A DNA stretch of 64,000 bases from Portulaca oleracea (Eukaryota > Streptophyta > Magnoliopsida > Caryophyllales > Portulacaceae), in NCBI GenBank assembly GCA_029582165.1, contig CM055869.1, positions 59,839,518-59,903,517 of the forward strand. Direction: 5' to 3'. The notes beneath the pieces are model-generated. The model was not told where the DNA came from, ran no database searches, and was given only the letters and a program-made list of their open reading frames with translations. Positions 10,928 to 20,700 of the stretch are shown here, in pieces. Positions within the stretch are counted from its first letter, which is position 1. Each line of letters opens with the position of its first letter. The translations under genes were made by a program, and so were the position numbers.

Positions 10928-11300
10928 ATTGGGGAAACTATCATTTTTAGAGGGACAATTGTTGAGAAAAGCATTTTCAATTTCAATCAAATTACTAGCA
11001 TATTCAATTGATACAAGAGCTTGATATTGGCTCTAGATGGGGATGGAAAAGGAGAAAGGAGCAGTGTTCAGAAGGAGAAGCATAATTTCAGGAAAGTTGG
11101 GACACATCACACAAAGTCTTTTAATTTTGATAATTGATCTTGTGAAGATTGTAATCTGGTTGGAATTTGTTAGCTTTAGTGGGTTGGAACATTATGAGCC
11201 CAATTTTGGTTTTGCCTTGTACTTGGGCTTGCCCTCATGGGCTCCTTTGACAGTTGAATGAATAATTGGGCTATTGCCCTCAATTTTTCGACAAAAAAAA
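10928..11300 (+). mobile_element. Retroposon with poly(A) and 15-bp target duplication
   Basis: Flanks GGTTTCTCATAATTT (10913-10927) and GGTTACTCATAATTT (11301-11315) differ at one base. The insert ends with eight A's at 11293-11300. It interrupts the region that is continuous in the left duplicate (around 6700). It carries a 74-codon open frame (11037-11261) without recognisable domains. The 3' end looks like a LINE 3' UTR. It postdates the A/B duplication. Confidence 0.75.
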
Positions 11301-12094
11301 GGTTACTCATAATTTTTTTTCAGGTGACTCTAATAAAGCCAATTCCTTAATAAATTATTTTGATGTAATTTTAGTCATAGCAAAACCCTAAAGAAATCAC
11401 GTCTAGAGGAGTCTGTCACACGATGATTTTTAGATGAAACAACCGATTTTACCTAAGATTTGTGCTTGTATTGATCATCCTTGATTATCTGGATTATCTT
11501 GCATCAATATGGTTAATAAACATCTTCAATTGCCTACAATTCACATCTTTATAACTTTTATTAATAATTCCTCTATTAATTATACATATTTATCGATTAT
11601 AAAAGTACAACACTTATTAATTAGGTCAACAAATATAAATAATATCCTTATTTTATCAATCATACTAGATAATTCACATTTTATGCATAGTTTTATATTT
11701 ATGAAAAAATATAAATAAATATTTTTATATAGCTTATAAGTCATAATAACCCTTAACGTAATAAAATACATCTTTATAATGATTTAAATATCCTTATATT
11801 TAACTTTTTGAGTAATTTAGGCATCTTGACTCAAAATAATATTTATCATTTTGCATACATCTAATCCCACTGAAAATTCAACCTAACTTGAAACAAAATT
11901 AGGTGGGAAATAGTTACAAATCCAAATAATCTATTTTTTCCATGAGAATTTAATCATGACATACATAATATGGTAACATATTATTTTGTACATGCATCAT
12001 AAATATACATTATTCCCACATCAAAAATAGATGCAAACAAATCATGATTATGATTTCCTATGATATAATTCCAATTCTTGTAATCCCACTCTAG

Positions 12095-12104
12095 TATAAA
12101 TATA
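12095..12104 (+). promoter_or_regulatory. TATA box of defensin-like gene B
   Basis: TATAAATATA 90 bases before the ATG, at the same spacing as in copy A. Confidence 0.7.
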
Positions 12105-12193
12105 GATCAAAGTAATTCAAGGTTGTAATAACTTAAAAGACAAGAAAAAGAGAAAGAAAACAAATTTTCATCTACTTTGTTAATTTGTTTCTA

Positions 12194-13681
12194 ATGGCAA
12201 TGAAGAACATCTCATCCTCACTTAAGGCCACAATCTTTGTGCTTCTATGCGTCGTCGTTTTGATGCCAAATTCTGGTAATATTTCTTCACTTTCTTCATC
12301 TTAATTTATTTATCCATTCTTTCATTTATTTATTTATTTATTCTTTTTATCATAAAGTATCATATGTAGCCTAGTCACTCTCATGAACTATTTGAACTAG
12401 TCTATGTTGGTATTTGTCCTCCATGCTTCTTCCACAAATTTCACATTTTTCAAAAATATTGTTATATTTGACTTGTCAAATTTTGTAAATTTTGATGATT
12501 AATTTATCAAAGGATACTTTTATTCATGAGGCAACTGAATAATAATAATAATCCCAATTTTATAATATACGTCAAAAATCTCAACTTTTAACCTGTTATA
12601 TTTTTTGAATCGCCACGGAATACATACCCAAATTGGTAATGTTTCTTTAGTTCCTTCATGTTCATTTATGCAATTCATTCATTCATTTAATTAATTAATT
12701 AATTAATTTATTCCCTTTTTATATGTTGAAGTGTCATGTAGTCTAGTCACTCTCATAGTCTTACTAGCCACTTACACTAGTCTATGTTGGCTTGTCACCC
12801 TTTATATTTCTTCTACAACTTTCACATTTCTAAAAAAATATTCCTATATAATTGATTGATGAGGTCAAAGTTTCTAAATGTTGTTTGCCATGAAATCACA
12901 CATTTACCAAAAAAATTGTTATATTCACTAGAAAAGTACGTAGCTATGAAATTGGTTCACAAACTTCGGGTGGGTAAATATTAATTTTTAAACATCAACA
13001 AGGTTGAATTTACAAATCATGTCATAACCCTGAAGGAGGTATATGATATATGTCAAATATCTGACACATAGTTATTAAAATCTCGATCTTGATATACATT
13101 CCTACAGTTTTACATATGATCCAAAATCCTCGATGCGATTCTACTTTTACATTCTGATCCCCAATCTATGTGAGTTAATAATTATGTTGGAATTACGTGT
13201 TGAGCTTAAGAATGTTTTTCTGACTTTCTGGAGACCAACATGAACTGTGTTGGTCTCTTATAGACTCGTGCTGGTCATATTCTTGTTGTTTATCTTATAT
13301 ATGATCCTTATACTTGTTTCACATGATTTTTAGTGCTATATATATAATCATCTTATACGTACGTACTCTTGAAATAACAACAAATTAATTCCAATTCTAA
13401 CTACCCCATGAATTCGAGTTAGGATCCCGATTCTAACAACCCTGGTCTGACATAGATAATCATGTAATGTTTATGTAGCAAATGCAACAACAAGAGAGAT
13501 GATGATGGGGTTAAACACAACACCAAGTCCACCATGGAAGCTTTGTTATTTTCAGGACACAAAACCATGCAAAGATGACAATGCATGCAATGCAAGATGC
13601 AAAGAATATGGCACTGCTGTTGATGGGGCTTGTTATGTTGCAGGATCTCAAGGAATGAAATATTGTTGTTGCAGAGTTTAA
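12194..13681 (+). CDS. Secreted defensin-like cysteine-rich peptide, gene B
   Basis: Two exons, 12194-12275 and 13479-13681, joined in phase 1 (TCTG|CA), give 94 residues. Residues 1-27 are a signal peptide (MAMKN, then hydrophobic IFVLLCVVVL). The mature part has eight cysteines at 50, 58, 64, 68, 79, 90, 91 and 92. C64-x3-C68, G77-x-C79 and C90-x-C92 fit the CSalpha-beta knot of plant defensin-like proteins. The triple Cys near the C-terminus is distinctive. TATA box and AATAAA (13777-13782) frame the gene. The 1203-base intron holds a MITE with a nested solo LTR. Such peptides are secreted and may be antimicrobial or act in signalling; the sequence does not say which. ATG chosen because the same MAMKN start occurs in all three copies. 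Confidence 0.85.
13071..13440. mobile_element. MITE of the GTTRTTAAAATC family, split by a solo LTR
   Basis: Ends GTTATTAAAATC and GATTCTAACAAC are inverted. Internal GATCC-rich text matches the uninterrupted relatives at 17097-17238 and 58392-58549. The solo LTR at 13185-13382 interrupts it. It lies in the intron of defensin-like gene B. Confidence 0.65.
13185..13382 (-). mobile_element. Short solo LTR nested in the MITE, 5-bp target duplication
   Basis: TGTTGG at one end and CAACA at the other, flanked by AATTA (13180-13184) and AATTA (13383-13387). In reverse orientation it matches the first ~130 bases and last bases of the 780-bp solo LTR at 46746 (shared CATGTGAAACAAGTATAAGG, then GATCATATATAAG). 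It is therefore an internally shortened member of that family. Confidence 0.75.
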
Positions 13682-13908
13682 TTAATTAATTAATTAATTA
13701 ATTATGTCATTTTTAATTAATATTTAACACAATATAGATATCTTATCTTGTATCTTTGTTTTCTGGGTTGTTGATGAATAAAAATAATAAAGTTTCATTG
13801 TTGTGATTGTGAAGTTTAGAGTTATTATTACTCGATCATTCTATGTTTTTATGAGCATATTCTCCATTGATAAATATATATAATTTTTTATCCATGAGAA
13901 AATGACTT

Positions 13909-14229
13909 TCTTTTTTTTGAGGAAAAAGAAGGAAGCACATAAATTGATAGTGAATTAATTCATATGTTATGTATGAAGGAAATTTGATTAGGGCACAACC
14001 CTAACCAGACCTGCTCATTTCCTAAAGGAAAAATTTTGAACATATTATGGGTCGCTAAGTTGAGATCACGTGTTATATGTGACCATATACAACTACTAAA
14101 GCTACTAATAGACCAATACAAATCTAACTCACTCAAAATAGAGTAATCATGTAAACGATGAACTAAAGAGAGACAATCACTTTTTGATGGCCAATATGTA
14201 TTTATCAAAGCTGGCAGAACTTGACGCAA
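13909..14229 (-). mobile_element. LINE 3' fragment with RNase H-like remnant
   Basis: The T-run at 13909-13917 would be the poly(A) on the minus strand. The frame 14229-13960 ends like the RNase H (RVT_3) domain of plant LINEs: SLVHRLHDYSILSELDLYW, then HITRDLNLATHNMFK, where family members show a conserved RDxNxxAH motif. The frame is 89 codons and 5'-truncated. No clear target duplication was seen. Confidence 0.7.
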
Positions 14230-14818
14230 CCCGAAAATCGATCTGAACCCGCTCGAAAGTTTAAGATTAGGCCAAAATTTCCAAACCTAAAACATAAATA
14301 AACTTGAAACCGATCCGTACCAGGCCCGGCTCGCCCGCTCAAAAGTTTAAGGTTAGTCGTCTATTGTTGAATTTTGGCGTGTGGAGATTTATCATAAGTT
14401 TAGAGCTATTTTAATTGTATATTTACCATTAGCTTTTGAAAATAAGAATATTTTTTAAAATATTTCTATAAAATGATTTTTATTATATATACATATTGTA
14501 TAAATTTTCATTAATAAATGCCTCTTCTTCAAGGGAAAGGTTGCGTTGTTCTTCCACATTGTTCATAAAATTAAATTTCATGAATTATAACAGTGGAATA
14601 TTAGTCTAAAAAAATGCGACTAATTGTTAATCCTTGAAAATAATTATGGCAAACATTATATTAGATATACCATTCAAATAACGGGATCAAAATATAGCAA
14701 ATTATTTTGAATTTTGCAGTACAAATACAGCCCTAAAAATCAGAAAGCTAAAATATAAAATTACTCTTACATTTGCAAGGAAAATACAACATTGGAAAAA
14801 TCAGAAACGTAAAAATAT
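14230..14818. other. Spacer with degenerate CCCGA-rich repeat
   Basis: 14230-14350 carries CAACCCGAAAATCGATC and GTTTAAG-type text, like the dispersed ACCCGA repeats elsewhere in the window. The remainder is AT-rich with no gene. Confidence 0.45.
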
Positions 14819-14889
14819 GCGTTTGCCGGGAGTCGAACCCGGGTCTATTGCTTGGAAGGCAATTATCCTAACCGTTGGACTACAAACGC
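14819..14889 (-). tRNA. tRNA-Gly (anticodon UCC)
   Basis: 71 bases on the minus strand starting GCGTTTGTAGTCCAACGG and ending CTCCCGGCAAACGC. It folds as a full cloverleaf: acceptor GCGTTTG/CAAACGC, anticodon stem ATTGC/GCAAT with loop CTTCCAA (anticodon TCC), and T-arm with GGTTCGACTCC. No intron. A box and B box are intact. The fifth acceptor pair is T-A where I recall C-G in the common plant gene; both sides changed together, so pairing is kept. Confidence 0.95.
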
Positions 14890-15247
14890 TTTCTGATTCT
14901 CTCATACGCAATTTATAATTTATTATTTTATTACGAGGACTTAGGAAAGCGTTGACCCACTCAAAATAAAGTGCAACTTTTTAACTATAATTTTTAATTG
15001 ATGTATATTTATAAAAATTTAAGATAGTACTCTCTATGTCCCTTTTTTAGGTGTCGCTTTTGGAGGAAATTAAAAGTAGAGAAATCTATCTAATATAAAA
15101 TTTTAGGTAGAAATACATTAAGATGACAGAAGATTTTTTAATTATTGTAGGTAGTTTCCCTCATGCACGCTTGCACGAGAGTGCATCATGAGTCTGATTT
15201 AAGCAGGTCTAGAAAAATCTTTTGAAAAATTAGGAAAAAACACACAC
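14890..15247. other. Spacer, no gene
   Basis: AT-rich. GTACTCTCTATGTCCC near 15026 resembles a Stowaway-type left end, but no right end was found. Nothing else is seen. Confidence 0.4.
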
Positions 15248-15255
15248 ACGCACAT

Positions 15256-15706
15256 TAGGGGTGTTCAAGGTGTGGTGACGGTTTCACGAAGTGGTGCACC
15301 GGCCGAAACGATTTTTCAAAATCATAAACCGGAACCGGAACACCCGGTTTTTTTAAACCGGTGCACCAGATTTAACGGTGTGGTGTCACCGGTTAACCGG
15401 AACCGCCTTTATTTCCATTAAAATTAAAAAATCATCATTCAATCCACAAAAAAAATAAAATCAAACTCGGTCCCGACTGTGTGTGTAATTTTTTTTTTGC
15501 TTGCTAGTTTCCATTATATATACATTAACGGTGCGATTCCGGTTCCCCGCCGGTTTGAAAATTACAAACCGGAACCGCCCCGTTTAACATCCGGTTTATC
15601 CGGTTCGGTGCACCGGAAAAATGAAGCGGTTCAGTACTGCCCGTTTCCCTTTTTTTGGCCGGTTTACGGTTCGGTGAAGCGGTTTCAGTTTTTTTGAACA
15701 GCCCTA
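15256..15706. mobile_element. hAT-type MITE with perfect 8-bp target duplication
   Basis: Flanked by ACGCACAT at 15248-15255 and again at 15707-15714. Ends TAGGGGTGTTCAA and TTGAACAGCCCTA are inverted. The interior is rich in CCGGTT/AACCGG units in both orientations. No coding capacity. It belongs to the same broad type as the element at 8042 but is a different family. Confidence 0.88.
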
Positions 15707-15889
15707 ACGCACATACACACGCAAAACCTTTTGAAAACCAGAAGGAGAAACTGCTTGGAATAATGATAGAACTAGAGAAGATGAAGAAACCCAATGTTCA
15801 CAACATGAATTTATTTTTATTCACATTTCACTCTATATTTGGCATTACAAGAAGGTAGGATATATAGTGAGGTACTAGTTAATTAGTCT

Positions 15890-16467
15890 TCATAAGTTGC
15901 AACAACAAGTTGATTTAGCTCTAAGTTGTCTACATTGGTCACTCACAATGGTGCCAAACTTCTTGCATCTCTCATTGCATGCCTTATCATCCTTGCATGG
16001 TTCAAGTTCTTCATAAAAGCATAGAAGAGTATTTGGTGGTGAATTTGAGATCCTTATTTCCCTTGTTGCATTTCCTGTTTTGCATATTTATCAATTATAA
16101 GTCGATTTAAATTGTCAATAATGTATTGTACTAGCTAATACGTTCAACGATAAAGAGACATACTTATCAATTATAAGTCGATTTGAATGGTCAATAATAT
16201 ACTATTGCAGCTAATTAGACTCTATATATGTTCAACGATAAAGATGAATGTTGCTTCAACTGTTTATTTTTTCCAAAATATTCGTGTCAAACACTTGATA
16301 CTCTAAAATTGAAGAAAACTAGTCCTAAAATCATAAATACTAAATGAAAAGGAAGAAATTATCAACATAAAGGAAGAAACATTACCAACATTTAGCATCA
16401 AAATGACAATGCATAGAAGCACAAAGATAGTGTTCTTAAGTGGGGATGTTGTGTTCTTCATTGCCAT
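15890..16467 (-). CDS. Secreted defensin-like cysteine-rich peptide, gene C
   Basis: Exon 1 is 16467-16386 and exon 2 is 16074-15890 (intron 311 bases, GT...CAG, phase 1). The product has 88 residues. Residues 1-27 are a signal peptide (MAMKN start, IFVLLCIVIL core). Cysteines lie at 46, 54, 60, 64, 75, 84, 85 and 86. Spacing 7-5-3-10-8 then CCC matches gene B apart from the last gap. C60-x3-C64 and C84-x-C86 are kept, but the GxC before C75 is DQC, so the gamma-core glycine is missing. Exon 1 is close to B while the mature part has diverged strongly, especially outside the cysteines and the KDDKACNERC segment. This is typical of fast-evolving cysteine-rich peptide families. Orientation is opposite to A and B. 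Confidence 0.85.
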
Positions 16468-16556
16468 TAGCTAGAAATAAACTAGAATGTGTTTTTCCCT
16501 AAAATTGTTCTACCCTAGCACATATCCATATTTGTTTTTATTTGAAGGAACATATC

Positions 16557-16566
16557 CATATTTATA
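16557..16566 (-). promoter_or_regulatory. TATA box of defensin-like gene C
   Basis: TATAAATATG on the minus strand, about 90 bases upstream of the ATG, with the conserved TTGCAATT block just before it, as in A and B. Confidence 0.7.
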
Positions 16567-16809
16567 GATTGCAATTCCTATGAATCATAAGGATTGATGT
16601 CAATTATTTGTTAACAATTCACCCATATGCTTTTTTTTACATATTTAGAATTTTTTTTTTGGTAAGAAAATATCACCTAAAATTTTATCTAACCAATAAC
16701 AACACACGTAATAATGATGATCAACCAATACCTCATATAATCATTTTGTGATTAATACTAGCCCAAAAGGCTTTTGTCCAAACTCAATATGGATAATTCA
16801 CATTTGAAA

Positions 16810-17040
16810 ATGATCATTTTTCAACTTAAATTGTAATGAACTAAAACAAAATGTCTTATTGAACCTTATGTACTTGTTTTTTATGGAACAATAGGTAGCA
16901 ACCGATTTTTAAATTTCGGATCAATTGAAAGTAGTCCATATAAATTGCAAAATTTAGAGATAAAACTGCTCCATCTGACCCTTTTATATCCCGCCTGGAC
17001 AGAATTTCAGAGGATTGGATTTTGGTTTTGGTTTTGGTTT
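16810..17040 (+). repeat. Dispersed repeat (family with copies at 24800, 36780, 63560)
   Basis: Shares TCAACTTAAATTGTAATGAA, GGTCAATTGAAACTAGTC-type and AAAACTGCTC text with 63557-63775, and reversed or diverged text with 24780-25260 and 36770-36975. Class unknown. No coding. Confidence 0.55.
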
Positions 17041-17096
17041 TGATTGGCCAAAAGGTTGGTGAAGAATACTTTAATAATCATATCACAAACAAAATT

Positions 17097-17238
17097 GTTA
17101 GAATTGGGATCCTAACTCGATTTCATAGGGTAGTTAAGATTGGAATTAACCCATGTAGGATCATGGATCATAATGTAAATAGTAGAATTGCATCATAAAA
17201 TCGTAGGGTCATAGATCAGGATCGGGATTTTAATAACT
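17097..17238. mobile_element. MITE of the GTTRTTAAAATC family
   Basis: GTTAGAATTGGGATCC at one end and GGATCGGGATTTTAATAAC at the other. The interior (CCCATGTAGGATCATGGATC) matches the copy at 58392-58549 closely and, in reverse, the split copy at 13071-13440. Confidence 0.65.
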
Positions 17239-17639
17239 ATGATTACAAGATGTAACGACTGAATGAGGGCTCACATTTCTTTAAAAAACAAAGCATGAAT
17301 TTCAAAAGATGAAATTAGGCATTTGAATAAATTTAAACAAGAAAAGTTCACTACATAAAACTATAAAAGAATGAACAGACTTCTACTCTATACCGCATAT
17401 TTCTCTCCTTGTACAAGCAAATAATAGATACATCTTCGATAAAAAAAAAAAAAAAAAAAATCCCCAAAACATAGGGAGCAAGGAAAAAAGTTATGTTAGG
17501 CCAAACTCTCACAATTTAATACTCTCCAATCTGCATTTATAACAATTAAAACACCCTTTTCTTTACAATTACAGGGTAAGAAATCAAGAAACGAGTAAAT
17601 AATTTGCAATTTTAACTCCCATACAATCTTCACGAACTT
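17239..17639. other. Spacer downstream of PERK
   Basis: AT-rich, with a 20-base A-tract near 17441. No gene seen. The PERK poly(A) site probably lies here or in the SINE fragment that follows. Confidence 0.4.
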
Positions 17640-17735
17640 CAGTTCATGGGGAAAAGACCAATTGATTTACATCTGAATCCCCTAGTCTGCGCTCAGACGT
17701 GTTTTCTCCGGAAGTTTGTTGTTGTTGTTGTTGTA
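17640..17735 (+). mobile_element. SINE 3' fragment in the PERK 3' UTR
   Basis: TTTACATCTGAATCCCC, GCGCTCAGACGTGTTTTC, GGAAG and (TTG)n match the right part of the SINE at 8588-8686. It ends five bases before the PERK stop codon, so it would be antisense in the PERK 3' UTR. Confidence 0.65.
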
Positions 17736-17739
17736 ACTC

Positions 17740-20700
17740 TCATACGATATCGGAGCTCCCGCTGAAGCCTCTACTATCGGTCTTGACCTTCCCCATCTCG
17801 GTTTCCCGAGTGTCCCGAGTTCTATGGCTCTCACCGCTCGAGCCCGACGGGTTCACACCATACTCGCTGGTGGTCCCGCCGTACTCGCTGCTGCCGTACT
17901 CCTGGCTCGTGGTCAGAGCCATCTGTCTGAACCGCCGCATGTCTTCCCTGTATTGACCGCTGTCGTAGTCTGAGCTACCGCTGTAGATCGAACTGTGTCC
18001 CGGTTTTACGCCCTCGTTTAGGTCGGACAGGGACGCTTCGCCCTCTAATGCTCTGACTACCTGTTTAATTCATGTGGCATGATGGTAAGTGGGATTTCGA
18101 CATCGGGGATGGTGTAGTAGCAGGTGTGATAGTGGACATCCTAATCAAAAACTACCTATAGCACTAACCTACGAAGTACCAAAAACCTGGAAAGAACCCG
18201 GCATGGATATCAATGTTCTATCTGGATTTTGACATTGACCGATCTATTCTAGCTAAGGACACAATATTTTTGTCATTTTTGTTGTCTAAACCTGATTTTA
18301 GACTCATTGAATTTGTCCAACCCGGAATAAACCCGAAAAGAATAGGTATCGAACATCAACTTTTCGTCCAATGTAAGACTCTTCTGAAACCAAAATGACC
18401 TGGACCCGGTTTATTGACAGCCCTAACCCCCCTACCAACGAAAGATAAGACGACTGTGTGTGTTGGGGGTGGGGTGGACCCGGGTTTCTAGAGAGGTCTA
18501 TGTTTCCACTTGAGAAACCAGAATGTGAGGGTGGCCCATTGGCTTTCGATGTGGTTGTGGCCTGTGGGTAAACCTGGCACTTGGATCATTCGGGTCGGGT
18601 AACTTCGGGTTGGGCTGTATCTGGGTCAACGAGATCCAGATCGGGTTGGGTCAATTTTGGTTTTTGGTTGAGTGAGGGTTGTTTGATTTTTACTCAAATA
18701 AGCTTGCTTCTGAAGACGGGTAACTTTAGTGAAAATATTCAGGTCAAGTCAATTTTACTCAAATAATTGGATATTGTTACCAAACCACCAAACCTAACCT
18801 TCAATCTCTATACCCAAAAAAGAAGTAGACTTGACCTACAGGAAAGTTACTGAGCTGGGTTAACTCTGTTCAGTCAATATGGGCATGTGGTATGTGGGAT
18901 AGTTTTCCACCATCTAAGTCTATTTTAATGTTCTTTCATCTTATTCCCTTATGTTTATTTGGGTCAATACAATGCAACTTAGAATAAAACCATCTAGTCC
19001 AAAAGGAAAGGTTCAACACAAGGAACTTTCTACATGTCTGTCCACAATAGAAAGTGTCAACCCTACACAAGTTGATTCCAGCCTGCTTTTCCTAGACTCT
19101 TAATTCCACAGGACCACAGCATAACAGATTAGGCCGAAAATTTATTCTTAACAGAGACATATTTTACGGTTCACCCCGATTTTCTTTAGTTTTGACAACA
19201 AGAGTTTCTGATGTCTTGGTCGACCCTGATATTCTTTGGTCCTTGTTTTCACTTTAAGGGAGTAGAAATTAACCGTCTAAAGTGGAAATCAAAGAGCAGC
19301 CATCCAAAGTGGAATTTCAGAAACCGGGTCCTTTGGTCATTCATAGCTAACATCAAATGGTAAGATTTTGGGCTATTAAGTTAAATGTTCTTTTATCGAA
19401 CACTTTTTCTTTGGTAAAAGAAGAGCATAATCTCGAGGGATTAAGTACCTGGCTCATTCGTGGCCGACGTCGGGCAGAATGACGCACGCAGGCAGCAGCA
19501 CAGGCAACCATGCGGGCCATTTCCTCGTGGCTGTAATTCTTTTCTAACCGTGGGTCAACAAGAGAATCAAAGTTATTGTCTTCCAAAGCCCTTGTCAACA
19601 AAGGTCGTGCCTATAGAATCAACACAATCGAACTGTTATTTTTGCAATCCGAAAATAAAACATTGCATGAGCCTAAGTTGAAATAATGAATCTCCACAAA
19701 TGAGAAAACGTCAGCATGATACACTGACTTACCCAATCAACTAAACTATCATCCATGTAAGTCTGTGTTCTGTCAACTGGCCGTCGCCCGGTAATCAACT
19801 CCAAGAGCATGACACCAAAGGAGAAAACGTCAGACTTATCTGTGAGTTTTCCACTTGAAGCATACTCGGGAGCTAGGTACCTGGAAATGACAAAAAAAAT
19901 AAAGGAATGCTCAGAACCGATCATATGATAGAAATTGGGTGTGAAAAAGGACAAAGCGTACCCAAAAGTTCCCATCACACGAGTGGATATATGAGTCTCA
20001 GCATCGGCAGAAAGTTTTGCCAGCCCAAAATCTGCCACCTGAACAATGTAACACAGATGCATATTAATAGAATCCCAGAAGAGTTTCATTCTTCAGCTCC
20101 ACAGAGTGAATAAATAGCAGGGCTTCATGTCCGAATGCCATAGCCATGAACAGATTGAAGCTAAGCTTCGTCAAAGAGATATTAACAGCAACAGCACACC
20201 TGTCTATTGACTAGAGTTCTCACCTTAGTCTCAAACTTGTAATCCAGCAGAATGTTGGCTGCTTTAATATCACGATGAATAATCTTGGGATGGCCTATAC
20301 AAATAACCCAGGTTAGAATCAATAGTAGCAAATCAGAAACACCGGCATTTCACAAACAGTCAAATAATAGAAGAGACATACAATCCTCGTGCAAATATGC
20401 CAATCCTTTTGCCGTTCCCAGAGCAATCTTCAACCTTATTGGCCATTCCATGGTAGGTTGCCCTTTACCTGCAGCATAAAGTTTCCCGTACACCAAAGCA
20501 TCAGCATTTTAGGATAGTAAACCATGAAATGCCATAAATGCACACCAAGCCCATGTAATCATCAGCAGTAAGTTACTTATCATAAGTCAGAAAGAACAAG
20601 CCCTAACTAGAAATACTAACCATGCAGATGGAACTCCAAGGTTTTATTCGGAACAAACTCGTAAACCAGCAACCTCTGTGACCCGGTGATGCAATAACCA

